Positions 1-8,560 are shown, counted from the first letter of the stretch. The stretch: 64,000 bases of DNA from Streptomyces xylophagus (GCF_000716435.1 NZ_JNWO01000016.1:124001-188000); one strand, 5' to 3'. A program made the numbers and translations. The notes: a model not told the origin generated them from the letters alone.

Positions 1-165
1 GTCGTACCGGATCTTCCGCGGACGCCCGACCTGCTCGCGCTGCTCGAACAGCCGCTGCCGGCGAAGGCGTTGACGCTGATGCGGCTGTCGCCGGAGCTGC
101 CCGGGGACCAGTGGACCGGGCTGCCGAACCCGCTCGTTTTGGAGCCCGGTCCATCTGATCAATAG
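1..165 (+). CDS. C-terminal end of an unidentified protein
   Basis: The first base of the window is in frame with an open frame that ends at TAG 163-165, giving the last 54 residues of a protein that starts outside. The tail is leucine- and proline-rich, with no domain I can name. The stop lies 9 bases before the next start on the same strand, so the gene may be first in an operon with the VWA protein that follows. Confidence 0.55.
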   Translation, partial: VVPDLPRTPDLLALLEQPLPAKALTLMRLSPELPGDQWTGLPNPLVLEPGPSDQ

Positions 166-174
166 GATCCGGCG

Positions 175-1440
175 ATGATCACAAGACAACGGCTGGCGGC
201 GGGGATCTGTGCCCTGCTCGCCACCCTCACGGCCGGGGTCGCCTTCCCTGCCGGAGCGGTCGCCGACGAGACGGACTCCACGGCCTCCCCCAAGGTCGAA
301 CTCGTGCTGGACGTCAGCGGTTCCATGAGCGCCAAGGACATCGACGGCGGCTCGCGGATGGCAGCGGCGAAGCAGGCGTTCAACGAGGTGCTCGACGCGA
401 CACCCGAAGAAGTACAGCTCGGCATCCGCACCCTGGGCGCCAACTACCACGGCAACGACCGGAAGACGGGCTGCAAGGACACCGCGCAGCTGTACCCTGT
501 GGGCACCCTGAACCGCACCGAGGCCAAGGCCGCGGTCGCGACGCTCACACCCACCGGCTGGACGCCGATCGGCCCGGCGCTGCTGAAGGCGGCGGACGAC
601 CTGAACGGCGGTGACGGCACCCGCCGTATCGTCCTGATCAGCGACGGCGAGGACACCTGCCAGCCGCTGGACCCGTGCGAGGTGGCCCGCGAGATCGCGG
701 CCAAGGGCATCGGCCTGACCATCGACACCCTGGGTCTGGTGCCGGACACCAAGACCCGCGACCAGCTCAGCTGCATCGCGGAGGCGACCGGCGGCACGTA
801 CACCTCGGTGCAGCACAAGGAGGAACTCTCCGACCGCGTGGGCCAGTTGGTGGACCGCGCCGCCGACCCGGTGGTGACCCCGGTCGCCACCGAGGGCACC
901 GCCCAGTGCACGAGCGCCCCGACCCTCAAGTCCGGTCTGTACACGGACCGCGAGGAGTTCGGCAAGCAGCGCTTCTACCGCGTGGACGTCAACCCCGGTC
1001 AGGAGCTGCGCGCTTCGGTGAGCGTCGGCGCCGACCGCGAAGTGAACCCGGACTACGGGGTGTTGCTGCGGGCGGTCACCGTGCACGGCCGTGAGATCGT
1101 GCGCGGCGAGGGCACGGGCAACGGGCGTACGGATGTGATCTCCACCGGGCTGCGCTACCCGAAGGCGGAGAGCGACGACGACAACGCACCGGCCGAGACC
1201 GTGTGTCTCCAGGTCACCAACTCCTTCTCGGCGGCCTCCGGGGTGAAGACCACCCCCGGTCTGCCCCTCGAACTGACCGTCGACGTCGTGGACGCGCCCA
1301 GCAAGGCGAGCGACGTGGCCTCCTTCGGCCTCGGCCGCGGCTGGTGGCTGCTCGGCGCACTCGTGCTGACCGGCTTCGTGGCGGGTCTGCTCTGGGGCTG
1401 GCTGTCCCGCTGGCGTCTCGCGGTCTGGAGGACCAACTGA
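175..1440 (+). CDS. Secreted, membrane-anchored VWA-domain protein
   Basis: The 421-residue protein has an N-terminal signal peptide (RQR then a hydrophobic stretch ending near AVA at residue 30). A von Willebrand A domain follows, with the metal-ion adhesion motif DVSGS at 46-50 and a second acidic segment LISDGEDTC near 160. The C-terminus carries one membrane helix (about 388-410) and a short basic cytoplasmic tail. The VWA domain should therefore sit outside the membrane, presumably binding a protein ligand through Mg2+. The downstream gene overlaps by one base (TGATG) and has the same signal peptide-ectodomain-C-terminal helix plan, so the two probably act together. No ligand can be named from the sequence. 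Confidence 0.85.
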   Translation: MITRQRLAAGICALLATLTAGVAFPAGAVADETDSTASPKVELVLDVSGSMSAKDIDGGSRMAAAKQAFNEVLDATPEEVQLGIRTLGANYHGNDRKTGCKDTAQLYPVGTLNRTEAKAAVATLTPTGWTPIGPALLKAADDLNGGDGTRRIVLISDGEDTCQPLDPCEVAREIAAKGIGLTIDTLGLVPDTKTRDQLSCIAEATGGTYTSVQHKEELSDRVGQLVDRAADPVVTPVATEGTAQCTSAPTLKSGLYTDREEFGKQRFYRVDVNPGQELRASVSVGADREVNPDYGVLLRAVTVHGREIVRGEGTGNGRTDVISTGLRYPKAESDDDNAPAETVCLQVTNSFSAASGVKTTPGLPLELTVDVVDAPSKASDVASFGLGRGWWLLGALVLTGFVAGLLWGWLSRWRLAVWRTN

Positions 1441-2255
1441 TGCGGATCACACGTGTGTTGAGCACGGCCCTGCTGATGGCGGGGCTGGCCGCGGGACCCG
1501 CGGTGGCGGACTCCTCGCCCTCCGCGAGCCCCTCCTCCTCCGACGACAGCTCGGCCCCGACCCAGGCCGGCACCTCCTTCCGTACGGCGACGGAGCTGGA
1601 CCAGGGGCAGACGGGCACCGCGACCGGCTCCACGGGTGACTACCTGTACTGGTCGTTCGCCGCGGACGCCGGTCAACGCCCCACCGTCAAGGCGACGGTG
1701 AAGCTGCCGGACACGCACGCCGGGGAGACCTGGCAGCTCGACGTGTACGACGGGCTGCGGCGCCGCCAGGCCTGCCAGTACGGGGCTGCGACGCGCACCG
1801 CCGCGCAGGACGCGACCTCCGTGGACCTGGCCTGCACGCTGCGTACCGTCCGTGCCTGGTCGGAGACCTGGGCCAACGACCCGCTGCCGGGCACGTACTA
1901 CGTGCGGCTGACGGTCGTGGATCTGCAATCGTCCGACCTGGGCCTTCCGGTGAGCACCGAAGTACGGGTGGATTCCAAGGACATCGGCGGTGCGGCGGCG
2001 GTGGACGGTTCGCTGGCGCAGCCGCTGACGCCGGGGATCGCGGCCAAGTCGGCATCCGATGACGACAGTTCGTCGTCGACTTCGGCCGCGCTGTCGAGCA
2101 TCGAGCCCGACGGCGGCTGGTCCTCCGGGTGGTGGTCCGACCGCTGGGTGTGGACGGGTGTGGGCGGTGTGCTGGCCGCGCTCGCGGGGATCGGCGGGTA
2201 TGCGCTGACCCGGGGGTCGGGACGGCCGAGGCGGGTTCCGCCGCCCGGCATGTGA
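1440..2255 (+). CDS. Secreted single-pass membrane protein, partner of the VWA protein
   Basis: The start ATG at 1440 overlaps the previous stop in TGATG, indicating translational coupling; a longer frame reading upstream is only the shadow of the VWA gene. The 271-residue product begins MRITRVLSTALLMAG with a cleavable signal peptide ending near AVA. A Ser/Pro-rich linker follows, then an ectodomain of about 170 residues with two Cys and a beta-rich pattern reminiscent of pre-peptidase C-terminal domains (tentative). A Ser/Asp-rich linker, one transmembrane helix (about 240-260) and a basic Pro-rich tail complete it. It is probably the membrane partner of the VWA protein. A hairpin terminator follows. 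Confidence 0.75.
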   Translation: MRITRVLSTALLMAGLAAGPAVADSSPSASPSSSDDSSAPTQAGTSFRTATELDQGQTGTATGSTGDYLYWSFAADAGQRPTVKATVKLPDTHAGETWQLDVYDGLRRRQACQYGAATRTAAQDATSVDLACTLRTVRAWSETWANDPLPGTYYVRLTVVDLQSSDLGLPVSTEVRVDSKDIGGAAAVDGSLAQPLTPGIAAKSASDDDSSSSTSAALSSIEPDGGWSSGWWSDRWVWTGVGGVLAALAGIGGYALTRGSGRPRRVPPPGM

Positions 2256-2272
2256 CTCCGTGACGGATCATC

Positions 2273-2299
2273 AGAAGGCCCGCTCATGGCGGGCCTTCT
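2273..2299. terminator. Rho-independent-type hairpin
   Basis: Eleven-base perfect stem AGAAGGCCCGC / GCGGGCCTTCT around a 5-base loop, between convergent genes ending at 2255 (+) and 2305 (-). It can serve both strands. Confidence 0.8.
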
Positions 2300-2304
2300 G
2301 CCGT

Positions 2305-2934
2305 TCACGCCTCTCGCAGCGCCTTCGCGAGCGTGCCCTCGCCGGTCACCTCGATGCGTCCGGCGCGTACCGCGTCGGGCACGCTCAACTCCCCCTGCGC
2401 GACGGCCGTACACGTGTCGACGCCGAGCACCAGCCGAGCATCTGGCTCCCGGGGTGCAGGCCCTTCGCCGTAGACCGGCCCGTCCTCCTCCGCCCCCACC
2501 CAAAGGTGGAACTCCCCCTCCTCCAGCCGGACTTCGACGAGCCCCTCCCCCTCCAGCGCCCGCAGCAGCGGCATCGCGAACCAGTGCGCACGCACCGCGT
2601 CAGTAGGCCGCCGCTCCCCCAGTTCGGGCGCACCCCACGCACCGAGCGCTTGCAGTACGGGCAGCAACTCCCGCCCCCGGCCGGTGAGTTCGTAGACGTA
2701 GACGGCACCGGGAGGCGACAGCCGCCGCCGGGTCGTCAGCCCGTCCCGTTCCATGTCCTTCAGCCGTGAGGCGAGTACGTCCGTGCTGACACCCGGCAGA
2801 TCGGCGTGCAGGTCCGTGTAGCGGCGCGGGCCGGCGAGGAGTTCGCGGACGATCAGCAGGGTCCAGCGGTCGCCGACGAGGTCGAGCGCCCGGGCCGCGG
2901 AACAGTACTGGTCGTAGCTTCGGCGAGGTGACAT
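2305..2934 (-). CDS. HxlR-family winged-helix transcriptional regulator
   Basis: The 209-residue product begins MSPRRSYDQYC and has the HxlR winged helix: the conserved Cys near the start, GDRWTLLIVRELLAGPRRYTD (helix 1-2), DVLASRLKDMERDGL (recognition helix) and a wing through YELTGRG. It continues about 90 residues past the usual HxlR end into a SCP2-like C-terminal region (GEFHLWVGAEEDG), a known Streptomyces arrangement. I chose ATG 2934 because a good promoter places transcription start on that A: TTGGAA, 16 bases, TAGACT, 7 bases, ATG (leaderless). ATG 2952 is the alternative. It is divergent from the aminotransferase and probably represses both through the paired operator between them. 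Confidence 0.85.
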   Translation of the reverse strand: MSPRRSYDQYCSAARALDLVGDRWTLLIVRELLAGPRRYTDLHADLPGVSTDVLASRLKDMERDGLTTRRRLSPPGAVYVYELTGRGRELLPVLQALGAWGAPELGERRPTDAVRAHWFAMPLLRALEGEGLVEVRLEEGEFHLWVGAEEDGPVYGEGPAPREPDARLVLGVDTCTAVAQGELSVPDAVRAGRIEVTGEGTLAKALREA

Positions 2935-2956
2935 GCGACGCAGTCTAGACATGTTG

Positions 2957-2990
2957 TTGGACTTTCCAAGCTCACACTTGGTAAAACCAA
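2957..2990. promoter_or_regulatory. Paired TTGG-N5-CCAA operators between HxlR gene and alaA
   Basis: Two 13-bp palindromes, TTGGACTTTCCAA (2957-2969) and TTGGTAAAACCAA (2978-2990), lie with centres 21 bp apart, on the same face of the helix. The first overlaps the -35 region of the leaderless HxlR promoter; the second lies over the likely promoter of the divergent aminotransferase. The layout suggests binding sites for a dimeric HxlR regulator controlling both genes. Confidence 0.65.
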
Positions 2991-3022
2991 GCAACACACG
3001 AAGCCGATGGGGCGAGGGCGCA

Positions 3023-4231
3023 ATGGAGTTCCGGCAGTCGAGCAAGCTCAGCGAGGTCTGTTACGAGATCCGCGGTCCGGTGATCGAGCATGCCAACGCA
3101 CTGGAGGAGGCGGGCCACAGCGTCCTGCGCCTGAACACCGGCAACCCCGCGCTCTTCGGCTTCGAGGCGCCCGAGGAGATCCTCCAGGACATGATCCGGA
3201 TGCTCCCCCAGGCGCACGGCTACACGGACTCCCGCGGCATCCTCTCTGCCCGGCGTGCGGTCGCCCAGCGCTACCAGACCCTGGGTCTCGAAGTCGACGT
3301 GGACGACGTGTTCCTGGGCAACGGCGTCTCCGAGCTGGTCTCCATGGCCGTACAGGCACTGCTGGAGGACGGCGACGAAATCCTCATCCCTGCCCCGGAC
3401 TTCCCGCTCTGGACGGCGGTGACGACCCTCTCCGGCGGCAAGGCGGTCCACTACCTCTGCGACGAACAGGCGGACTGGTACCCGGACTTGGACGACATGG
3501 CGGCGAAGATCACCGACCGCACCAAGGCCGTCGTCATCATCAACCCGAACAACCCGACCGGCGCCGTCTACCCCAAGGAGATCGTCGAGGGCATCCTCGA
3601 CCTCGCCCGCCGGCACGGCCTGATGGTGTTCGCCGACGAGATCTACGACCAGATCCTCTACGACGACGCCGTGCACCACTCGGCCGCCGCGCTCGCTCCC
3701 GACCTGGTCGTCCTCACCTTCTGCGGCCTGTCGAAGACGTACCGGGTGGCCGGCTTCCGCTCGGGCTGGCTGGTGGTGACGGGCCCGAAGCAGCACGCGA
3801 AGAACTACCTGGAGGGCCTGACGATGCTGGCCTCCATGCGGCTGTGCCCCAACGCGCCCGCGCAGTACGCCATCCAGGCCGCGCTCGGCGGCCGTCAGTC
3901 CATCCGCGACCTGACCGTCCCCGGCGGGCGACTGCACGAACAGCGCAACGTGGTGTGGGAGAAGCTGAACGAGATCCCGGGGGTCTCGTGCGTGAAGCCG
4001 AAGGGCGCGCTGTACGCGTTCCCCCGGCTCGACCCCAAGGTGCACAAGATCCACGACGACGAGAAGTTCGTCCTGGACCTGCTGCTCCGGGAGAAGATCC
4101 AGGTCGTCCAGGGCACCGGCTTCAACTGGCCGACCCCCGACCACTTCCGCATCCTCACGCTGCCGTACGCGGACGACCTGGAGGCGGCGATCGGGCGGAT
4201 CGGACGGTTCCTCGGCGGGTATCGGCAGTAG
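3023..4231 (+). CDS. alaA: AlaA-type glutamate-pyruvate (alanine) aminotransferase
   Basis: A class I/II PLP-dependent aminotransferase of 402 residues, close in length and wording to E. coli AlaA: SSKLSEVCYEIRGPV near the N-terminus, LNTGNPALFGF, INPNNPTGAVY, and the PLP lysine in GLSKTYRVAGFRSGW. It should catalyse alanine + 2-oxoglutarate <=> pyruvate + glutamate in the cytosol. ATG 3023 is preceded by GAGG seven bases upstream; earlier in-frame codons lie inside the divergent promoter. It stands alone, divergent from the HxlR regulator, with which it appears to share the paired operator. HxlR control of an alanine transaminase is inferred from the arrangement only. Confidence 0.92.
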   Translation: MEFRQSSKLSEVCYEIRGPVIEHANALEEAGHSVLRLNTGNPALFGFEAPEEILQDMIRMLPQAHGYTDSRGILSARRAVAQRYQTLGLEVDVDDVFLGNGVSELVSMAVQALLEDGDEILIPAPDFPLWTAVTTLSGGKAVHYLCDEQADWYPDLDDMAAKITDRTKAVVIINPNNPTGAVYPKEIVEGILDLARRHGLMVFADEIYDQILYDDAVHHSAAALAPDLVVLTFCGLSKTYRVAGFRSGWLVVTGPKQHAKNYLEGLTMLASMRLCPNAPAQYAIQAALGGRQSIRDLTVPGGRLHEQRNVVWEKLNEIPGVSCVKPKGALYAFPRLDPKVHKIHDDEKFVLDLLLREKIQVVQGTGFNWPTPDHFRILTLPYADDLEAAIGRIGRFLGGYRQ

Positions 4232-4290
4232 CAGTCCCCTTCCCGTCGCCGTAACAGATACCTTCGCGCCGCCCTGGGTATCTCCTCCGC

Positions 4291-4824
4291 ATGGTCGATC
4301 CCCCCTTACTCCTCCTCGACGTCGACGGCCCCCTGAACCCGTACGGCGCCCGGTTCCTACGCCATCGCGGCTATGTCACCCACCGACTGTGGCCGGCGAA
4401 CTGGTCGGCCCGGCAGAAACCGGGCTCCCGGCGACTGCGGCGGGGCCTGCGGGTGCGGCTCCACCCGGGGCACGGGGAGCGGATACGCGCGCTGCCGTAC
4501 GAGCCGGCCTGGGCCACCACCTGGATGCACCAGGCCAACGAACTGATCGCGCCGGCGATCGGGCTGCCCGACGACCTGCCGGTGATCGAGTTCACCGACA
4601 TGTTCACCAGGGCCCCGGACGGGCTCTACTGGAAGACCCGGCAGGTCGTGGCCTGGGCGGCGGGGCGACCCTTCGTCTGGGCCGACGACATGATCACCGA
4701 CCTGGACGTGAGGCATGTGGAGGTGCACCACGACGGGCCGGCACTGCTGCTCCAAGTGAACCCGCGCAAGGGTCTGCGCGAGAGCGATTTCGCGACGTTG
4801 GAGCAGTGGGCCCATAGCCTGTGA
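4291..4824 (+). CDS. HAD-superfamily hydrolase-like protein
   Basis: The 177-residue protein opens with a HAD motif I, LLLLDVDGPLNPYG, with the nucleophile-type Asp pair DVD near residue 10. A later segment FVWADDMITD has the acidic pair expected of motif IV. There is no large cap domain. It is a predicted cytosolic phosphatase or related hydrolase of unknown substrate. The next gene, another phosphatase fold, starts 4 bases after its stop, so the two are probably co-transcribed. Confidence 0.75.
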   Translation: MVDPPLLLLDVDGPLNPYGARFLRHRGYVTHRLWPANWSARQKPGSRRLRRGLRVRLHPGHGERIRALPYEPAWATTWMHQANELIAPAIGLPDDLPVIEFTDMFTRAPDGLYWKTRQVVAWAAGRPFVWADDMITDLDVRHVEVHHDGPALLLQVNPRKGLRESDFATLEQWAHSL

Positions 4825-4827
4825 GGT

Positions 4828-5427
4828 ATGGGCGATCTTTTCCTCGTACGGCACGGAGAGACCGAATGGTCCCGGTCGGGGCGGCACACCGGCTTGACCG
4901 ATGTCCCGCTGACCGCGAAGGGGCGGGAGGAGGCGCGCGGCCTGGTGCCGCTGATCCGTTCGCACCGGGTCGGCGCCGCGTTCGCCAGCCCCTTGCAGCG
5001 GGCCCGGGAGACCGCCGAGCTGATCGGGCTGACGGACGTCCGCGTCGATGTGGACCTCCGGGAGTGGGACTACGGCGGGTACGAGGGGATCACGACCGTC
5101 GAGATCCAGCGCACCCGGCCCGACTGGTTCCTGTTCACCGACGGGGTCGCGCCCGGGCCGCCGGACCATCCCGGGGAGAGCCCGGAGCAGGTGGGGCAGC
5201 GCGCCGACCGCGTGCTGTCCAAGGTGGAGGCGGCCCTCGCCAACACCGAGGGCGTGGTCGTCCTGGTGGCCCACGGCCATTTCCTACGGGTGCTCACCGC
5301 GCGGTGGCTCGGACTGCCGCCGTCGGACGGGGCGCTGTTCCAGCTGGCGACCGGGACGCTGTGCCGGCTGGGCACGGAGCACGGTCGGCCGGTCATCGCC
5401 GCGTGGAATGTCAGACCTCCGTCGTAG
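4828..5427 (+). CDS. Histidine phosphatase family protein (phosphoglycerate mutase-like)
   Basis: A 199-residue branch-1 histidine phosphatase. The phospho-accepting His is in LVRHGETEWS at residues 6-15, with the supporting Arg/Glu in FASPLQRARETAE and the second His in LVAHGHFLRVL. The compact length without a mutase insertion favours phosphatase over cofactor-dependent mutase. The start lies 4 bases after the HAD-like gene. The substrate cannot be read from the sequence. Confidence 0.88.
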   Translation: MGDLFLVRHGETEWSRSGRHTGLTDVPLTAKGREEARGLVPLIRSHRVGAAFASPLQRARETAELIGLTDVRVDVDLREWDYGGYEGITTVEIQRTRPDWFLFTDGVAPGPPDHPGESPEQVGQRADRVLSKVEAALANTEGVVVLVAHGHFLRVLTARWLGLPPSDGALFQLATGTLCRLGTEHGRPVIAAWNVRPPS

Positions 5428-5476
5428 CCTTCGAATGAGCCGCGGACACCCATGACGCGGCGGGGAGGAGCACGCC

Positions 5477-6106
5477 GTGACACGACCGCCGACCGCCGCG
5501 CAACGGCGTGTCATCGACTCCGCCGATCCCGTCTCCGGGCGGCTGCGCGGTACGGAGGCGCAGCTCGCCGCGCTGGTGAAACGGGGGCTCGCGTTCCGGC
5601 ACCCGCGTCCGCCGCACGACTACTTCCTGACGCCGGCGGGGCATCGCCTGCGGGAGACGGCGCCGGAGGTCCCCGAGCCCGTCGTGGAAGCCCCCACGAC
5701 CGCCGGGGTGTTCGCCGCGCGCATCGGCGGTGAGGAGACGACAGCCGGCACCGGTCCGGCCCGCACCCGTGAGGTGCACAGCGCCTGGCAGGGGCTGCTG
5801 GAGCTGCGCCGGATGACGAATCCGGACGGTTCCGTGGACCGGCCGTGCGGCTGGGAGCGGACGCATCTGGTGCAGGCCGCCGCGCTCGCCCTGGAGGCGG
5901 CCGGGCACCGGCCCGCCGGGCGGGACGCGGAGGGTTACCGGGTGCGCGCGACCCCGCAGCCCGAGGCCGTCGCCGTGCGCGACCCGGACGGGGAGGCGCT
6001 GCGCGCCTGTGCGGGGACGCTGGAGCGGGCGGGCTGGCAGGTGAGCGGGCACAACGAGCCGCGAACGGGGGCGAGTTATCTGCTGGCCTCACCGCGAAGG
6101 ACCTGA
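5477..6106 (+). CDS. Hypothetical protein with helical repeats
   Basis: A 209-residue cytosolic protein starting at GTG 5477 behind a GGGGAGGAG-type site. Its N-terminal half (AALVKRGLAFRHPRPPHDYFLTPAGHRLRE) looks like a winged-helix wing, where TPAGHRLR resembles the end of MarR/PadR-type wings. The C-terminal part, ending GWQVSGHNEPRTGASYLLASP, contains a small alpha/beta unit. I recognise no named family. No membrane segments. It sits between the histidine phosphatase and the thioesterase on the same strand. Confidence 0.65.
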   Translation: MTRPPTAAQRRVIDSADPVSGRLRGTEAQLAALVKRGLAFRHPRPPHDYFLTPAGHRLRETAPEVPEPVVEAPTTAGVFAARIGGEETTAGTGPARTREVHSAWQGLLELRRMTNPDGSVDRPCGWERTHLVQAAALALEAAGHRPAGRDAEGYRVRATPQPEAVAVRDPDGEALRACAGTLERAGWQVSGHNEPRTGASYLLASPRRT

Positions 6107-6161
6107 CGGGCATGCCAAGATCGGGAGGGCAGATCGTCCGTCAGTGCGAGAAGGGAACGCA

Positions 6162-6584
6162 GTGAGCGAGCCGTTTTCCGTCCCGGTGACCGTCCGCGGA
6201 TACGAGACCGACAGCCTGGGACACCTCAATCAGAGCGTGTACCTCCAGTACGCGGAGCACGCCCGCTGGGCGCTGTTGCAGGCCGCGGGAGTGGGCCAGG
6301 CCGAGTTGCTCGCCCAGGAGGTCGCGCCGGTCGTCCTGGAGACGACCATCCGCTATCTCCGCGAGCTGCGCGCGGGCGAGGACATCGAGGTGAGTTGCGT
6401 CTTCGAGTGGGGCGAGGGCAAGACGTTCCGGGTCCTGCAGACGATCACCAAGACGGACGGCACGGTCTCGGCGGAGGCCGCGTCGGTCGGCGGCCTGCTG
6501 GACCTCAAGGAACGCAGGCTGATCGCCCAACCGCAGGAATTCTTCAAGAAGTTGACGACGGACCCGGGGCTGTTCGGGCTCTGA
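6162..6584 (+). CDS. Acyl-CoA thioesterase, 4HBT/YbgC hot-dog fold
   Basis: A 140-residue hot-dog thioesterase with the 4HBT signature ETDSLGHLNQSVYLQYAEHARW: here the usual catalytic Asp of D-x-x-G-H-x-N is present as DSLGHLNQ. It should hydrolyse acyl-CoA thioesters in the cytosol. GTG 6162 was preferred over GTG 6144 because AAGGGA lies six bases upstream. It is convergent with the HxlR regulator ending at 6592. Substrate unknown. Confidence 0.85.
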   Translation: MSEPFSVPVTVRGYETDSLGHLNQSVYLQYAEHARWALLQAAGVGQAELLAQEVAPVVLETTIRYLRELRAGEDIEVSCVFEWGEGKTFRVLQTITKTDGTVSAEAASVGGLLDLKERRLIAQPQEFFKKLTTDPGLFGL

Positions 6585-6591
6585 GCGGCGG

Positions 6592-6981
6592 CTACTCCGG
6601 CTCGCGCCCGGTGTCGTAGGCCGCGCGGGACTCGGCGATGTAGACCCGGTTGCGCTCCGCCCAGTCGGTCAGCCGTTGCAGGGTCTCGTGCAACTCCTCG
6701 GCCACCGGGGTGAGTTCGTACTCGACCTTCGGCGGCACCGTCGGGTGCACGGTGCGGGTGACGAGTCCGTCGCGTTCCAGATTGCGCAGGGTGAGGGTCA
6801 GCATGCGGCGGCTGATGCCCTCGATGCTGCGCTCCAACTCGGTGAAGCGGATGGGTCCGTGAGCCGCCGCGACCAGGATCTGCACGCTCCATTTGCCCGA
6901 GACCCTGTCAAGAACTTCGCGGACCGGACAGGCGTGCGCGTTCACGACCTGGGCGGTAACACCGGTGTTCCCCTGGGACAT
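6592..6981 (-). CDS. HxlR-family regulator of the adjacent MFS exporter
   Basis: A classic single-domain HxlR protein of 129 residues. It has the conserved Cys in NAHACPVREVL, the GKWSVQILVAAAHGPIRFTELER helix pair, the recognition segment ISRRMLTLTLRNLERDGL, and a wing ending YELTPVAEELH. AAGGAGG precedes ATG 6981. It is divergent from the DHA2 exporter, the usual arrangement for local repression with de-repression by an exported compound; an arm-separated inverted repeat lies between the genes. Confidence 0.88.
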   Translation of the reverse strand: MSQGNTGVTAQVVNAHACPVREVLDRVSGKWSVQILVAAAHGPIRFTELERSIEGISRRMLTLTLRNLERDGLVTRTVHPTVPPKVEYELTPVAEELHETLQRLTDWAERNRVYIAESRAAYDTGREPE

Positions 6982-7003
6982 CCAAGTGCCTCCTTACGAC
7001 GAC

Positions 7004-7072
7004 CTCCATGGTTCCCCACGATGGTCCCTGTTACAAGTCGTGCCCTTACGGGTGCTACGGAGAACTATGGAG
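7004..7072. promoter_or_regulatory. Separated inverted repeat in the HxlR/MFS intergenic region
   Basis: CTCCATGGTTC (7004-7014) and GAACTATGGAG (7062-7072) are inverted copies matching at 10 of 11 positions, with centres 58 bp apart. One arm is near each divergent gene; the right arm overlaps the MFS ribosome-binding site (GGAGG 7069-7073). A plausible regulator target, unproven. Confidence 0.4.
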
Positions 7073-7082
7073 GCCACGAGCC

Positions 7083-8522
7083 ATGTCGACCCTGTCGGAG
7101 TCACCGCCCCGAACGCTGGACCGAACGTACTCCCGCTGGGCGTCCCTCGTCGTCCTGTGCGCGGGGACGCTGATGACGATCCTGGACGGCAACATCGTCA
7201 CGGTCGCCATGCCGGCGATCCAGAACGACCTCGGCTTCTCGGGGCCGGGGCTCGCCTGGGTCGTGAACGCCTATCTGATCCCGTTCGGCGGGCTGCTGCT
7301 CCTCGTCGGGCGGCTGGGCGATCTGGTGGGCCGCAAGCGGATGTTCGCGGCGGGACTCGCCGTGTTCACCGCGGCCTCCGTACTGTGCGGGGTCGCGACC
7401 AGCCAGGGGATGCTGATCGCTGCGCGCGCGGTGCAGGGCGTCGGCGGGGCGATGGCCTCGGCGGTCGTCCTCGGGATGCTGGTCGCGCTCTTCCCGGAAC
7501 CGCGTGAACAGGCCCGCGCCATCGCGGTGTTCAGCGCGGTCGGCGCCGGGGGCGGGGCGCTCGGCACGTTCCTCGGCGGGGCGCTGACGCAGGCCCTGAA
7601 CTGGCACTGGATCTTCCTGATCAACCTGCCGATCGGCATCGTGGCGTGGCTCGCGGCCGTCCGCGTCCTCGCCCCGGAACAGGGCGCCGGGCTCGGCAGC
7701 GGCGCCGACTATCCGGGGGCCGCGCTGGTCACCGGCGCGCTGATGCTCACGGTGTACGTCATCGTCGGCACCGGGGGCCGCGGCCTCACCGCGACCCTCC
7801 TCCTGGCCGCCCTGGCCCTGGCCCTGTTCGTGGCGTTCACCTTCCGCCAGGCCCGGGCCGCGCGCCCCCTGCTCCGTCTCCGACTGTTCCGCTCCCGCCT
7901 CCTGACCGGGGCGAACGCCGTCCAGATCCTGATGATCGGCACGATGTTCGGCTTCCAGTTCATCGGCGCGCTGTACGTCCAACGCGTCCTGGGCTTCAGC
8001 GAGTTGCTCACCGGCACGGCGTTCCTGCCGGCACCGGTCGTGATCGGGGTCCTGATGCTGGGCCTGTCGGCACGGACCATCGGCCGCTTCGGCGCGTACC
8101 GGGTACTGCTGGCCGGGCTGGTCCTGATCATCGCCGGGATGGCCCTGCTGAGCCGCGCCCCGGCCGACGGCTCCTACATCACAGACGTACTCCCGCCGCT
8201 GCTCCTGCTGGCCACCGGCTTCGCCGCCGCGATGCCGGCGCTGACCGGGCTGGCGATGTCCGGGGCACGGGAGGAGGACGCGGGACTGGCCTCCGGGCTC
8301 TTCAACACCACGCAGGTGGTGGGCGGTTCACTGGGACTGGCGGTGCTGTCGACACTGGCGGCGAGCCGGACCGACGGACTGGTCGCCCGGGGTGCGGAGT
8401 TGATCCCGGCGACGGCGGAGGGGTATCAACTCGCCTTTCGTGTGGGTGCGTTGCTCGCGGCGGGGGCGCTGGTGCTGGCGGCGGGGGTGCTGCGGACCAG
8501 GCCGGGACAGGGGCGGGACTGA
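7083..8522 (+). CDS. DHA2-family MFS drug:H+ antiporter
   Basis: The 479-residue membrane protein has 14 predicted helices and the DHA2 hallmarks: LMTILDGNIVTVAMPAIQNDL in helix 1 (motif D1) and GRLGDLVGRKRMF in loop 2-3 (motif A). A motif C-like segment GAGGGALGTFLGGAL occurs in helix 5. It is predicted to export a hydrophobic or cationic compound using the proton gradient. ATG 7083 has GGAGG nine bases upstream; the longer open frame reads into the promoter. Regulation is probably by the divergent HxlR protein. Confidence 0.9.
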   Translation: MSTLSESPPRTLDRTYSRWASLVVLCAGTLMTILDGNIVTVAMPAIQNDLGFSGPGLAWVVNAYLIPFGGLLLLVGRLGDLVGRKRMFAAGLAVFTAASVLCGVATSQGMLIAARAVQGVGGAMASAVVLGMLVALFPEPREQARAIAVFSAVGAGGGALGTFLGGALTQALNWHWIFLINLPIGIVAWLAAVRVLAPEQGAGLGSGADYPGAALVTGALMLTVYVIVGTGGRGLTATLLLAALALALFVAFTFRQARAARPLLRLRLFRSRLLTGANAVQILMIGTMFGFQFIGALYVQRVLGFSELLTGTAFLPAPVVIGVLMLGLSARTIGRFGAYRVLLAGLVLIIAGMALLSRAPADGSYITDVLPPLLLLATGFAAAMPALTGLAMSGAREEDAGLASGLFNTTQVVGGSLGLAVLSTLAASRTDGLVARGAELIPATAEGYQLAFRVGALLAAGALVLAAGVLRTRPGQGRD

Positions 8523-8560
8523 CGCCCTCGCCCCGGCCTCACTGCCCGCCCGCGCTCGGC

